Source of the DNA: Roseburia rectibacter
GTDB lineage: Bacteria; Bacillota; Clostridia; Lachnospirales; Lachnospiraceae
NCBI RefSeq assembly: GCF_014287515.2
Contig: NZ_CP092473.1
Span: 3,817,501-3,881,500, forward strand
DNA: 64,000 nt
Direction: 5' to 3'
The notes beneath the pieces are model-generated. The model saw only the letters and a list, made by a program, of their open reading frames with translations. It was not told where the DNA came from and searched no databases. Positions within the stretch are counted from its first letter, which is position 1; the number at the start of each line of letters is the position of its first letter. This document shows, in pieces, positions 7,922 through 15,055 of the stretch. A program made the position numbers and the translations under genes.

Positions 7922-8045
7922 TTAAAAAATTCTGAATAATAACTTCCTGAATAATAACTTCCTGAATAATAACTTCCTCTGCTTCTTCCTCTGTAAGTCC
8001 AAGTGTACGAAGTTTCAGAAGCTGTTCATCTATAATGGCATAATG
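7917..8045 (-). pseudogene. 3' remnant of an unidentified gene with a pentapeptide tandem repeat
   Basis: The minus strand keeps an open stretch reading 'IDEQLLKLRTLGLTEEEAEE' and then EVIIQ three times, ending NFLN and stop. An in-frame TAA lies directly upstream and there is no start codon, so only a gene end remains. The 'LGLTEEEAEE' segment resembles the C-termini of some SufB/SufD-type Fe-S assembly proteins, but that identification is weak. The stop lies at the edge of the repeat arm at 7853-7921. The rest of 7740-8069 holds nothing else clear. Confidence 0.5.
7932..7976. repeat. Three tandem copies of a 15-bp unit
   Basis: CTGAATAATAACTTC is present three times in a row without mismatch, at 7932, 7947 and 7962. 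Being a multiple of three, it keeps the minus-strand frame and gives repeated EVIIQ. It is typical of replication slippage. Confidence 0.9.
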
Positions 8046-8069
8046 TTAATGGCTTACCGCCAATGTTTG

Positions 8070-8477
8070 TTAGTGATTTCCCGCACAGCCATGCTTGTCC
8101 TCGCCACAATGATGCTCTCCGCATGAATGACCATCCTCATGATCGTGGTGTGTACAGTGAACATCCGGATTGTATGTCAGATTGCCTTCAAGATATGCTT
8201 TTACAGCTTCGTCTGCATCACCTGATACTCCACCGAACAGTTTTATTCCCGCAGCAGCAAGTGCAGCCTGTGCTCCTCCACCGATGCCACCACAGATCAG
8301 AACATCTATATCTGTTGAATTAAGAAATCCTGCAAGTGCACCATGTCCCTGTCCGTTTGTGTCCACAACCTGTGTGTTAACAATTTTGTTGTCCTCAAGA
8401 TCGTACACTTTAAACTGCTCTGTGTGTCCGAAATGCTGAAAAATCTGTCCGTTTTCGTATGTCACTGCTATTCTCAT
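8070..8477 (-). CDS. NifX/NifB-type dinitrogenase iron-molybdenum cofactor family protein with metal-binding tail
   Basis: A 135-residue protein whose first 100 or so residues form the NifX/NifB fold ('MRIAVTYENGQIFQHFGHTE', 'CGGIGGGAQAALAAAGIKLF'). Family members bind metal clusters or act as small Fe-S or molybdenum chaperones; many occur outside nitrogen fixers. The last 30 residues are rich in His, Cys, Asp and Glu (HDHEDGHSCGEHHCGEDKHG), a likely metal-binding tail. No nif genes are visible. An HxlR regulator lies 63 bp upstream on the same strand, so the two may be co-transcribed. The metal and partner are unknown. Confidence 0.85.
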   Translation of the reverse strand: MRIAVTYENGQIFQHFGHTEQFKVYDLEDNKIVNTQVVDTNGQGHGALAGFLNSTDIDVLICGGIGGGAQAALAAAGIKLFGGVSGDADEAVKAYLEGNLTYNPDVHCTHHDHEDGHSCGEHHCGEDKHGCAGNH

Positions 8478-8540
8478 TTTATCCTGTCTCCTTTATGATT
8501 TCTGTTTTACTGCTTATTATTATAGTTACATATCACAATC

Positions 8541-8924
8541 CTATCTGTGATAGTCACATTTCTGGCACTGTTTCATCTCATTTTCCACATCTTCCTTATA
8601 GAAAATATCTGACCACCGGCAGATACTCTGCAATATCGGAACAACCGAATTTCCTTTTTCCGTAAGTGAATACTCAACTCTCGGCGGTATCTCATCATAT
8701 GATTTCCGGTCGACAATACCATCGGCTATGAGATCTTTTAACGTTGCTGCTAAAACTGCGTCTGTGATGTTATACATTTCTTTCCGTATCTCGCTGTAAC
8801 GCAGTTTTTTATCGGCGGAAAGCACACATATAATACGCGATTTCCATTTGCCACCAAAGACCGCAAGACCGTATTCAAGCGGGCAACGGATATCAGCCTC
8901 TAATTTTTTTCTGTATTTTGCCAT
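8541..8924 (-). CDS. HxlR-family transcriptional regulator
   Basis: A winged-helix regulator with the HxlR core: 'CPLEYGLAVFGGKWKSRIIC' near the start, 'LRYSEIRKEMYNITDAVLAA' as the recognition helix, and 'VEYSLTEKGNSVVPIL' as the wing. It ends in KQCQKCDYHR, a CxxC that might sense redox or metal. HxlR proteins usually dimerise on palindromes and respond to aldehydes, thiols or quinones. I place the start at 8924 (MAKYRKK). An upstream GTG at 8966 would lengthen it, but no good ribosome site supports it. It is upstream of the NifX-like gene and divergent from the FecCD-like gene. A strong palindrome at 8976-9000 is a likely operator. Confidence 0.85.
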   Translation of the reverse strand: MAKYRKKLEADIRCPLEYGLAVFGGKWKSRIICVLSADKKLRYSEIRKEMYNITDAVLAATLKDLIADGIVDRKSYDEIPPRVEYSLTEKGNSVVPILQSICRWSDIFYKEDVENEMKQCQKCDYHR

Positions 8925-8975
8925 AAAAAACACCATTTTTCGCATATCAAGTTTATGTGTAAGCACAAATCTTGC

Positions 8976-9000
8976 GTGTGAAAAATGTTATTTTTCACAC
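8976..9000. promoter_or_regulatory. Palindrome upstream of the HxlR gene, operator candidate
   Basis: GTGTGAAAAA-TGTTA-TTTTTCACAC is a perfect 10-bp inverted repeat in the gap between the divergent HxlR and FecCD-like genes. No T-run follows on the side away from genes. A second short palindrome, GCTCAGA-ATC-TCTGAGC, lies at 9027-9043. The rest of 9044-9226 has no clear signal beyond a weak promoter. Confidence 0.55.
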
Positions 9001-9226
9001 TAATCACCTGCAGGTTTTTCGTAACTGCTCAGAATCTCTGAGCCAATTACATGTATTATAACCTAAAGGTAATCTTTTTTGAAGTAACTATGAAATTTAT
9101 TAGTGACCTTAACATTTAAATGAAAACCAACCCATTGCGCATTTCCCCTGCCTGTGATACCATAATGAGCAAATTTGCCATCTTTTTTTAACCAATACAA
9201 AAGACTTTTGCAGGAAGGAATCCCCT

Positions 9227-10225
9227 ATGAAAAAGCACAAAAGCATTACCATCCTTCTGATGTGTATGTTACTCCTCGTGTCTGTCTGCGCAGGCATTTT
9301 ATTTGGAAGCGTGAATATTGCATTCAAAGATATCTTACATTGTCTGACCGGGGCAGACCACAGTTCTACTTCTTATATTTTAATCACTACCGTGCGCATC
9401 CCACGCGTGCTCGGCGGACTTTTTGCCGGGATCGGGCTGTCCTGTTCGGGTGTGATCTTACAGGGCGTAATGAACAATTCGCTGGCAAGCCCAAGCACGA
9501 TCGGTGTCAATTCCGGCTCCGGTTTTGCGGTCATGCTCGCCATGATCTTTTCCCCGGCAAACTCATTTACACTTCCGGTCTTTGCGTTTTGCGGCGCCCT
9601 GATCACCACACTGCTGATCTTTTTTCTGGCTGCGCTCTCAGACAGTTCAAGGACTACGATCATTCTTGCCGGAATTACAGTCTCAAGTTTTTTAAGTGCA
9701 GGCATCAATACGATCAAACTTTTAAATACGGATATCACGGTGAATCTGACGTCTTTTCTGATCGGTTCCCTCTCCGGGCTTACCCTAAGCAGGCTGATCC
9801 TGCCGTGCCTCTGTATTGCTATTGCATTCTTTGTTTCCTTGTTTCTCGCACAGCCGTTAAATATGCTCGGACTTGGGGATGACATCGCGCGCTCCCTCGG
9901 ACTGCGCGTTTCACTCACCCGCTTTTTGCTTCTGTCCCTCGCAAGCATCCTTGCCGGATGTGTCGTCAGTTTCGCCGGTCTGCTCGGCTTTATCGGACTG
10001 ATCATCCCGCATATCTGCAGGCGGCTTTTTGGCAATGATGCACGTTTTCTTTTGCCGTGCTCCGCACTTTTGGGCGGCAGTTTTGTACTGTTATGTGACC
10101 TGCTCGGACGAATACTCTTCTCTCCGTTTGAGCTGCCCGCCGGGATTATCATGTCGTTCGTCGGCGGACCGTTTTTCCTGTATCTGTTACTGAAAAAGAA
10201 AGGAGGGCGCAGAGTCCATGCTTGA
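9227..10225 (+). CDS. FecCD-family ABC importer permease
   Basis: A 332-residue integral membrane protein with about nine or ten hydrophobic segments, full length for the BtuC/FhuB/FecCD family that imports iron-siderophores, heme or cobalamin. Family motifs include 'RIPRVLGGLFAGIGLSCSGV' near 65 and 'GLLGFIGLIIPHICRRLFG' near 260, the coupling region that touches the ATPase. The start follows AGGAAGGA. It overlaps the ATP-binding gene by 8 bp, so they are translated together. No binding protein gene is in this operon; the nearest one of the right family is the lipoprotein at 13.7-14.7 kb on the other strand. The substrate is unknown. Confidence 0.9.
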   Translation: MKKHKSITILLMCMLLLVSVCAGILFGSVNIAFKDILHCLTGADHSSTSYILITTVRIPRVLGGLFAGIGLSCSGVILQGVMNNSLASPSTIGVNSGSGFAVMLAMIFSPANSFTLPVFAFCGALITTLLIFFLAALSDSSRTTIILAGITVSSFLSAGINTIKLLNTDITVNLTSFLIGSLSGLTLSRLILPCLCIAIAFFVSLFLAQPLNMLGLGDDIARSLGLRVSLTRFLLLSLASILAGCVVSFAGLLGFIGLIIPHICRRLFGNDARFLLPCSALLGGSFVLLCDLLGRILFSPFELPAGIIMSFVGGPFFLYLLLKKKGGRRVHA

Positions 10226-11048
10226 ATTTCGCAATGTTTCCGTTTCCTGTCAGCACACGCCGATCTTAAACGACATCTCATTAACTTTCCGTGACGGGGA
10301 GATCACCACGATCCTTGGCCCGAACGGCTGCGGCAAGACTACCCTGGTCCAGTGCTTAAACGGTGCTTCCACGGTGACCGCCGGACAGATATTCTTAAAC
10401 GGACAGGATTTTCTTAAAATTTCCCCGAAAGAACGTGCCCGGGAAATTTCCCTGCTCCCACAGGTCCGCACGATCATTCCTGCTATTCCGGTTAAAATGC
10501 TTGTGGAACACGGGCGCTTTCCTTACCTTGGATTTTCCCGCCGGAAATCAAAGGAGGACACTGAAATTGTAAACCGTGCCATGGAATTTACCCACATCAG
10601 CCAGTATGCCGACCAGTATGTCGACACGCTCTCCGGCGGTATCAGACAGCGCGTGTTTTTTGCCATGGTGTTAGCGCAGGATTGTGATTACATCGTGTTG
10701 GACGAGCCGACCACCTATCTCGACCTGACCGGGCAGCGCGAATTTTACGCCATGATAAAGGAATTAAAAAAACAGGGAAAAACGATTATTCTGATCTTAC
10801 ATGATCTGAGTCAGGCGGTGCGCATCTCAGATACGCTGGTTGTCATGAACCGCGCCGGTTCCAGATCTCTTGATGAAGCAGCGCATGCCGGTACAGACTC
10901 TGATGTTAAAGCAACTGATTTTCCCGGCAGCATCGCCATGGTTGGCACGCCCCAGGAGTGTCTGCAGTCACATGTGATCGAGGATGTGTTTCAGACAAGC
11001 TGGAAAAGGTTTACGGATGAAGATGGGGAGTATTACTTTTTTGAGTAA
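10218..11048 (+). CDS. FecE-family ABC transporter ATP-binding protein
   Basis: A 276-residue ABC ATPase. Walker A is GPNGCGKTT near 35-43, the signature is LSGGIRQRVFFAMVLAQ, Walker B is YIVLDEPTTYLDL, and the switch histidine is in ILILHDLSQ. This is the FepC/FecE/BtuD subtype. It pairs with the FecCD-like permease that overlaps its start. The C-terminal part carries an insert of about 25 residues (AGSRSLDEAAHAGTD) before the usual 'GTPQECLQSHVIEDVF', which is longer than typical. The stop codon lies inside the stem of its own terminator. Confidence 0.92.
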   Translation: MLEFRNVSVSCQHTPILNDISLTFRDGEITTILGPNGCGKTTLVQCLNGASTVTAGQIFLNGQDFLKISPKERAREISLLPQVRTIIPAIPVKMLVEHGRFPYLGFSRRKSKEDTEIVNRAMEFTHISQYADQYVDTLSGGIRQRVFFAMVLAQDCDYIVLDEPTTYLDLTGQREFYAMIKELKKQGKTIILILHDLSQAVRISDTLVVMNRAGSRSLDEAAHAGTDSDVKATDFPGSIAMVGTPQECLQSHVIEDVFQTSWKRFTDEDGEYYFFE

Positions 11049-11059
11049 TACTCTTTTTT
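11028..11059 (+). terminator. Terminator overlapping the ATPase stop codon
   Basis: GAGTATTACT (11028-11037) pairs perfectly with AGTAATACTC (11044-11053) around a 6-nt loop, followed by six T. The stem contains the last codons and stop of the ATPase gene. Confidence 0.88.
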
Positions 11060-11072
11060 GTATGAATTTTTC

Positions 11073-11101
11073 TTGACATATGGATTAAAATGATGTATTT
11101 T
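11073..11101 (+). promoter_or_regulatory. Promoter of the glutathione peroxidase remnant
   Basis: TTGACA (11073-11078), a 17-bp spacer and TATTTT (11096-11101), about 70 bp before the ATG at 11169. Confidence 0.6.
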
Positions 11102-11168
11102 TATTTTGCATTTGATTGTGTGCAATTTAATTGTTCTAAATCTTTTATTTTGAAAGGAAACTTTTACT

Positions 11169-11549
11169 ATGAATTTTTATGATTATGAAGCAGAGGATGC
11201 AGGATTTGAGATTCTTGATTTCCCATGTAATCAGTTTGGAAACCAGGCACCGGGAACAACCGAGGAGATCGCATCTTTCTGCGACGCAAAATTTGGAATT
11301 ACCTTTAAACTTTTTTCCAAAATTGAGGCAAATGGAGAAAATACGCATCCGCTGTACAAATATCTGAAAGAACAGAAAGGTTTCGGAGGATTTGATCCAA
11401 ACCACCCTCTCACCCCGCTGCTCGAAAGCGGATTATACCGCACCCAGCCGGATTTCCGTAACACCCCTGATATCAAGTGGAACTTTACGAAGTTTCTGAT
11501 CGACCGGGATGGAAATGTGGTAGAACGGTTTGAGCCTACCACCTTTTAG
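11169..11549 (+). pseudogene. Glutathione peroxidase family gene lacking its catalytic cysteine segment and its C-terminus
   Basis: The frame begins MNFYDYEAED and jumps to GFEILDFPCNQFG, which in normal family members lies about 40 residues later. The missing stretch holds the catalytic Cys or SeCys motif (xCGFTPQY), so the product cannot be a normal peroxidase. The conserved 'KWNFTKFLIDRDG' region (with the catalytic-site Trp) is kept. The end is also lost: after RFEPTT the frame stops at once, where the usual 20-odd C-terminal residues should be. At that point (about 11543) the sequence passes into the tail of the opposite-strand gene. Its promoter and ribosome site are intact. A deletion derivative is the best reading. 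Confidence 0.8.
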
Positions 11550-11918
11550 CATTTCCATCCATGTATCATCTGAAATCAATTCTGCTTTATAGGATGTTTT
11601 GAGCACTTCACGCGGCGAACCCGCAATAAAACCCGTCATTGCATAATATTCTACCAGTATATCTTTCATAACTTTCCATGCCAGATCAAATGTGATGCTA
11701 AATTTTGCACTGGTTCCACTCAATACAAAAGAATCCGAAAGATCCCTCTGTTTTGCTTCTGCAAGTGCATCAAAATCCTTCACACCGGACACGGCAACAT
11801 CAATGTCACTTCTCTCCCGTGCTGTTCCTTTCGCTCTGGAGCCAAATAAGATCACCTCCACCGCCGAAAAATGTCTGCAAAGTTCTGCAACCGCCTGTAT
11901 CACTTCTTCTGCCCTCAC
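11433..11918 (-). pseudogene. Fused remnant of a MNT nucleotidyltransferase and its HI0074/HEPN-like partner
   Basis: Residues 1-53 are the start of a MNT-type nucleotidyltransferase with the GSRAKGTARERSDIDVAVSG active site. Without a break the frame continues as the C-terminal part of the partner usually encoded next to it, a HI0074-type HEPN-like helical protein ('KFSITFDLAWKVMKDILVEY', 'SPREVLKTSYKAELISDDTW'). The rest of both is missing, so an internal deletion joined the pair in frame near 11755. After WMEML (about 11543) the frame runs antisense through the peroxidase remnant, which is not native. The parents form a toxin-antitoxin-like pair (MNT antitoxin, HEPN toxin). The product is probably not functional. 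Confidence 0.72.
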
Positions 11919-12016
11919 AAATACTACCTGCCTTTTTCACATATTGAAATCATTTTAGCAGACGTTGCCGGCAATAGCAGCGATTGCCTTTGACGTGTAT
12001 TTATGTTTTAATATGA

Positions 12017-12202
12017 ACACTTAAAGATTTTTCGCCAGCAGAACGGAGCGTACAGGTCTTTATTGACAGTTATTTTCTGAATGAAACAGGTCTGATCAGT
12101 GTGCATCCAAATGAAAATACGGCTACCGTATTGTTAAAAACAGAAGATTTATTACAGATCATAAAAGAATACGGAAACGCCGTTGATGTTGTTTCCATCT
12201 AA
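12017..12202 (+). pseudogene. 3' fragment of a YbaK/ProX-type aminoacyl-tRNA deacylase gene
   Basis: The plus strand keeps 62 codons without a start, reading 'ERSVQVFIDSYFLNETGLIS', then VHPNENTATVLLKTEDLLQI and ending VDVVSI. This matches the last third of YbaK/EbsC-type editing proteins (the VHPNxNTATV motif), which clear mischarged tRNA-Pro. An in-frame TGA precedes it. The N-terminal two thirds are missing. The rest of 11919-12016 shows nothing further. Confidence 0.65.
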
Positions 12203-12219
12203 TCAGATAATATACAAAA

Positions 12220-12270
12220 AGGAAACACACTCTGCTTTAAATGTGATCCATTCACTGCAGTATGCTTCCT
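12220..12270. terminator. Imperfect hairpin downstream of cysG
   Basis: AGGAAACACACT (12220-12231) pairs with AGTATGCTTCCT (12259-12270) with a few wobbles. T-rich tracts lie on both outer sides, so it could stop transcription from either strand. Confidence 0.5.
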
Positions 12271-12280
12271 CTTTTTTTAA

Positions 12281-13657
12281 CTACAACTCCATCTCTGCCG
12301 TCTCCCCGATCACAATAACCGCCGGAGACTGCATCCCGGATTCTTTTACTTTTTCTGCAATATCAAAAAGTGTTCCTCGCACACTTACCGTTTTTCCATC
12401 AAAATTTCCCTGCACCACTGCTGCCGGTGTTTCCGGAGATTTTCCATACTCCATCAGCCGTCCGGCTAGTTTTGAAAGCTGGTGCATTCCCATCAGAAAT
12501 ACAAGCGTGCCCTCCACTGCCACAAGTTCTTTTAGTCCTTCCGGCAGACTGTCCGCAGTGCCTTTCGTATGTGCCGTCACCACATGAAAACTGCGGCTTT
12601 TTCCACGGTGTGTTACCGGGATTCCTGCTGCCGCCGGAACCGCAATGGCAGATGTGATTCCCGGCACTTCTGTCACCGGGATTCCTTTCGCCTTTAACGC
12701 TTCCATTTCCTCACTGCCTCTGCCGAAAACAAACGGATCTCCGCCTTTTAAGCGCACCACGCGTTTGCCTTTCTTCGCATGTTCGATCAGAATCGCATTG
12801 ATTTCTTCCTGTTCCCTGCTATGTACACCGATCCGTTTCCCGACATAAATTTTTTCACAGCTCTCCGAAGCGTGATCTAACAGACGCGCATCGATCAGAT
12901 CGTCATAGACAAGCACCTCGGCTCTCCGTATTGCATTTAAACCGCGCAGTGTGATCAGGTCATATGCACCGCAGCCCGCACCGACGAGCGTTACCATGCC
13001 TGTACTGACGATTTTCCCTAATCCAGTCTGTTCCGCACTCTGGCAATAATCTCTGATCCGCTGCCTCGTCTCTTCCTCATCCGGCACGCGGTTTTCATCC
13101 ATGCAAAGCTGTGCTGTCTCTTTCAAAAATCTGGCTCTGATCCTGTCATCTGCAATCATTTTTTTTGCAGGTTCCCGGATTGATTCTAAATAATCAAGAA
13201 TCTCTTCCATCTGATTTGGAAGTTCCCTCGCCATGCGGCTTCTTAATTCTGCCGCGATCTGCGGACTGGCTCCTGCGGTGGAGATTCCCGCGGTCAGTTT
13301 TCCTTCTTTCACAAGAGACGGAAATAGAAAACCGCAGTAATCTTTGTCATCTACCACATTGACTAAAATTCCTTTTTCCTGACACAGTGCGCTGATCCTG
13401 TGGTTTAATTCCCTATCATCGGTTGCCGCAATGACAAATGCACAGCCCTCGATATCCTCCGGCACAAAGGGACGCTCCTCACACATAAATGCCGGATCCT
13501 GTTTTAATTTGTCCATAATATCCGGTGCTATTATGGTAATCTTTACACCGAACGGTTTCACCTTTTCTGCCTTGTGTGCTGCAATCCTGCCGCCACCCAC
13601 GATCAGACCTTTTTTATTTTCTATATCAATAAAAAACGGAAAATATGCCATTTTCAA
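12281..13657 (-). CDS. cysG: Siroheme synthase fusion: precorrin-2 dehydrogenase/ferrochelatase plus uroporphyrinogen-III C-methyltransferase
   Basis: A 458-residue two-part enzyme. Residues 1 to about 200 are a Met8/CysG-B domain: NAD site 'GLIVGGGRIAAHKAEKV', 'FVIAATDDRELN', and an 'ISTAGASPQIAAELRSRM' segment for precorrin-2 oxidation and iron insertion. Residues of about 212-458 are the SUMT domain ('VTLVGAGCGAYDLITLRG', 'RLKGGDPFVFGRGSEEM', 'EVPGITSAIAVPAAAGIPVT'), which adds two methyl groups to uroporphyrinogen III. Together they make siroheme, needed by the sulfite reductase at 5.0-5.9 kb. The track start is a TTG at 13657; an ATG two codons later (13651) is equally plausible. It follows the binding-protein gene by 12 bp, so they share a strong promoter. 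Confidence 0.93.
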   Translation of the reverse strand: MKMAYFPFFIDIENKKGLIVGGGRIAAHKAEKVKPFGVKITIIAPDIMDKLKQDPAFMCEERPFVPEDIEGCAFVIAATDDRELNHRISALCQEKGILVNVVDDKDYCGFLFPSLVKEGKLTAGISTAGASPQIAAELRSRMARELPNQMEEILDYLESIREPAKKMIADDRIRARFLKETAQLCMDENRVPDEEETRQRIRDYCQSAEQTGLGKIVSTGMVTLVGAGCGAYDLITLRGLNAIRRAEVLVYDDLIDARLLDHASESCEKIYVGKRIGVHSREQEEINAILIEHAKKGKRVVRLKGGDPFVFGRGSEEMEALKAKGIPVTEVPGITSAIAVPAAAGIPVTHRGKSRSFHVVTAHTKGTADSLPEGLKELVAVEGTLVFLMGMHQLSKLAGRLMEYGKSPETPAAVVQGNFDGKTVSVRGTLFDIAEKVKESGMQSPAVIVIGETAEMEL

Positions 13658-13669
13658 ACCGAACCTTTC

Positions 13670-14743
13670 TTACTTCATCTCCGGGTATAAAATATCTGCC
13701 AGCTGCTTATAAGCCTCTCCCCATTTTGCATTCGGTTTTAAGTTAAATAAGCGCTTATCAAGGATATAATAATGATCATTTTTCACGGCAGTCAAAGATG
13801 CCCATGCCGGATTAGAGGTCAGAAGTTCTTCTACATTTTTCATAGCGGCATCACTGTCATTTCCCTGAATCGTCACAAAAATATACTGCGGATCAGCCGC
13901 AATGATCGCCTCCATGCTAAGATCATCCAACAGACTCTCGTCACTGTCTGCAATATTCACACAGCCAAGGTCTGCTAACATTTCTCCGCAGACATTTCCG
14001 TCACTGCCCTTTGCCTTTACATTGCTTGATGCTGCCCGAAGGAATAATACAGTCGGATTACTGCCGTCCGCTCTCTGCTTCATTTCTTCCACTTCTTTCT
14101 GCACATCCAGACCATTTTTCTGATAGAGATCATCTCTGCCGGTAATCTGTGTACAGATGGAAAGCATGTTTAAATAATCATCAAAATTCGCGACGTCAAA
14201 ATAGGCAACGGTAATTCCTGCCTTTGTCAGTGTTTCCTCCAATGCAACATCCGCATCCGTATTTGCACTTGCGATCACAAGATCCGGCTCCGCTGCAATG
14301 AGCTGCTCGACATCCGGCTCCAAAATGCTTCCAAGATTTACCACGCTCTCATCAAGTTCTAAACCAAGGCTCTCCCAGGAATCATTTGCTGCTGCAACAA
14401 CATTTCCGCCTGCTAACATCCATACATCTGTGAAACTACCGATCAGCGCTGCCACACGATCTGCAGATTTCACTGTCACCTCACGTCCAAGATCATCGGT
14501 GAACGTATAACCCTGTGTCTGCGCCTCAATATTTGTTTCTAATGCCCCGGTATCTGCTTCCAATGTCTCTGTATACAATTCCGTCTGCTCTGCATCCGCT
14601 GTGCTTTCTGTTTTCTGCCCAACAGCCTGCACATCCCCTGCCGTTTCATTTGCGGAAGTTTCCTTTGCTCCCCCGCAGCCAGCTGAAAGAAGCAGTGCTG
14701 CAAGCACGCCTGTCAGTGCCAGTTTCTGATAAATTTTTTTCAT
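13670..14743 (-). CDS. TroA/FecB-like substrate-binding lipoprotein (metal, heme or corrinoid)
   Basis: A lipoprotein of about 357 residues that starts MKKIYQKLALTG and has a lipobox ending LSAGC. The mature part is a helical-backbone binding protein: 'GREVTVKSADRVAALIGSFT' in lobe 1, 'EPDVEQLIAAEPDLVIAS', and a lobe-2 end 'NPAWASLTAVKNDHYYILDK'. I use ATG 14743, 9 bases after GGAGG; a longer frame starts at 14761. It is co-transcribed with the siroheme synthase gene. The FecCD/FecE pair at 9.2-11.0 kb lacks a binding protein, so the three could form one importer split by rearrangement. Iron, heme, cobalt or a corrinoid are all possible cargo. Confidence 0.87.
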   Translation of the reverse strand: MKKIYQKLALTGVLAALLLSAGCGGAKETSANETAGDVQAVGQKTESTADAEQTELYTETLEADTGALETNIEAQTQGYTFTDDLGREVTVKSADRVAALIGSFTDVWMLAGGNVVAAANDSWESLGLELDESVVNLGSILEPDVEQLIAAEPDLVIASANTDADVALEETLTKAGITVAYFDVANFDDYLNMLSICTQITGRDDLYQKNGLDVQKEVEEMKQRADGSNPTVLFLRAASSNVKAKGSDGNVCGEMLADLGCVNIADSDESLLDDLSMEAIIAADPQYIFVTIQGNDSDAAMKNVEELLTSNPAWASLTAVKNDHYYILDKRLFNLKPNAKWGEAYKQLADILYPEMK

Positions 14744-14781
14744 GTCTTTCATCCTCCGCAAGTTGTTTCTACATTTTTGAC

Positions 14782-14810
14782 ATTATATTTTTTGTTGCTT
14801 TTTTTGTCAA
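14782..14810 (-). promoter_or_regulatory. Full-consensus promoter for the binding protein-cysG operon
   Basis: On the minus strand TTGACA (14810-14805), 17 bp, TATAAT (14787-14782). Both hexamers and the spacing are exact consensus. Its -35 is 3 bp from the divergent thiT promoter's -35. Confidence 0.85.
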
Positions 14811-14813
14811 CAT

Positions 14814-14842
14814 TTGACTTTTTCATCATTAATTGCTATAGT
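14814..14842 (+). promoter_or_regulatory. Promoter of the TPP-riboswitch/thiT unit
   Basis: TTGACT (14814-14819), 17 bp, TATAGT (14837-14842). Transcription would begin about 8 bp before the riboswitch core. Confidence 0.8.
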
Positions 14843-14856
14843 GTGAAACGTTCCAT

Positions 14857-14963
14857 ACAAATGCTAGGGGTGCTATTTATACCACATGGTATCTACAACG
14901 TGCTGAGAGATGATTTCATCGACCCTTATTACTTGACCCGGATAATACCGGCGTAAGAAAGCG
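14857..14963 (+). ncRNA. TPP (thi-box) riboswitch
   Basis: The conserved THI-element blocks appear in order: GCTAGGGGTGC, then GCTGAGAGATGA, then GACCCTTATTACTTGACCCG, then GGATAATACCGGCGTAAGAAA. These are the pyrimidine- and pyrophosphate-sensing arms that bind thiamine pyrophosphate. It stands directly after a promoter and upstream of the thiamine transporter gene, in the same direction, which confirms the assignment. A perfect 10-bp hairpin (AATAGAATGT, 15013-15022, with ACATTCTATT, 15034-15043) follows about 50 nt later and may be part of the expression platform, although it lacks a T-run. Confidence 0.93.
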
Positions 14964-15012
14964 TTTTCATTTACTTTATTCTGGTAAGAAACAATCCCCC
15001 GTGTTTGTATAC

Positions 15013-15043
15013 AATAGAATGTACGCTCCGCGAACATTCTATT
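15013..15043 (+). other. Stem-loop between the riboswitch and the MITE-like element
   Basis: AATAGAATGT and ACATTCTATT form a perfect 10-bp stem with an 11-nt loop. It might be the riboswitch's regulatory stem, but no U-tract follows and the ribosome site is 320 bp away. Confidence 0.55.
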
Positions 15044-15055
15044 ATCATGAATTAG

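Noticed and set aside
7932..7976. CRISPR-like array
   Set aside because: The 15-bp units are directly adjacent with no spacers and keep a reading frame; it is a tandem slippage repeat.
9373..10281. 302-codon minus-strand open frame opposite the FecCD gene
   Set aside because: The plus-strand frame is a clear full-length permease; the antisense frame has an Arg/Ser-rich shadow composition and no ribosome site.
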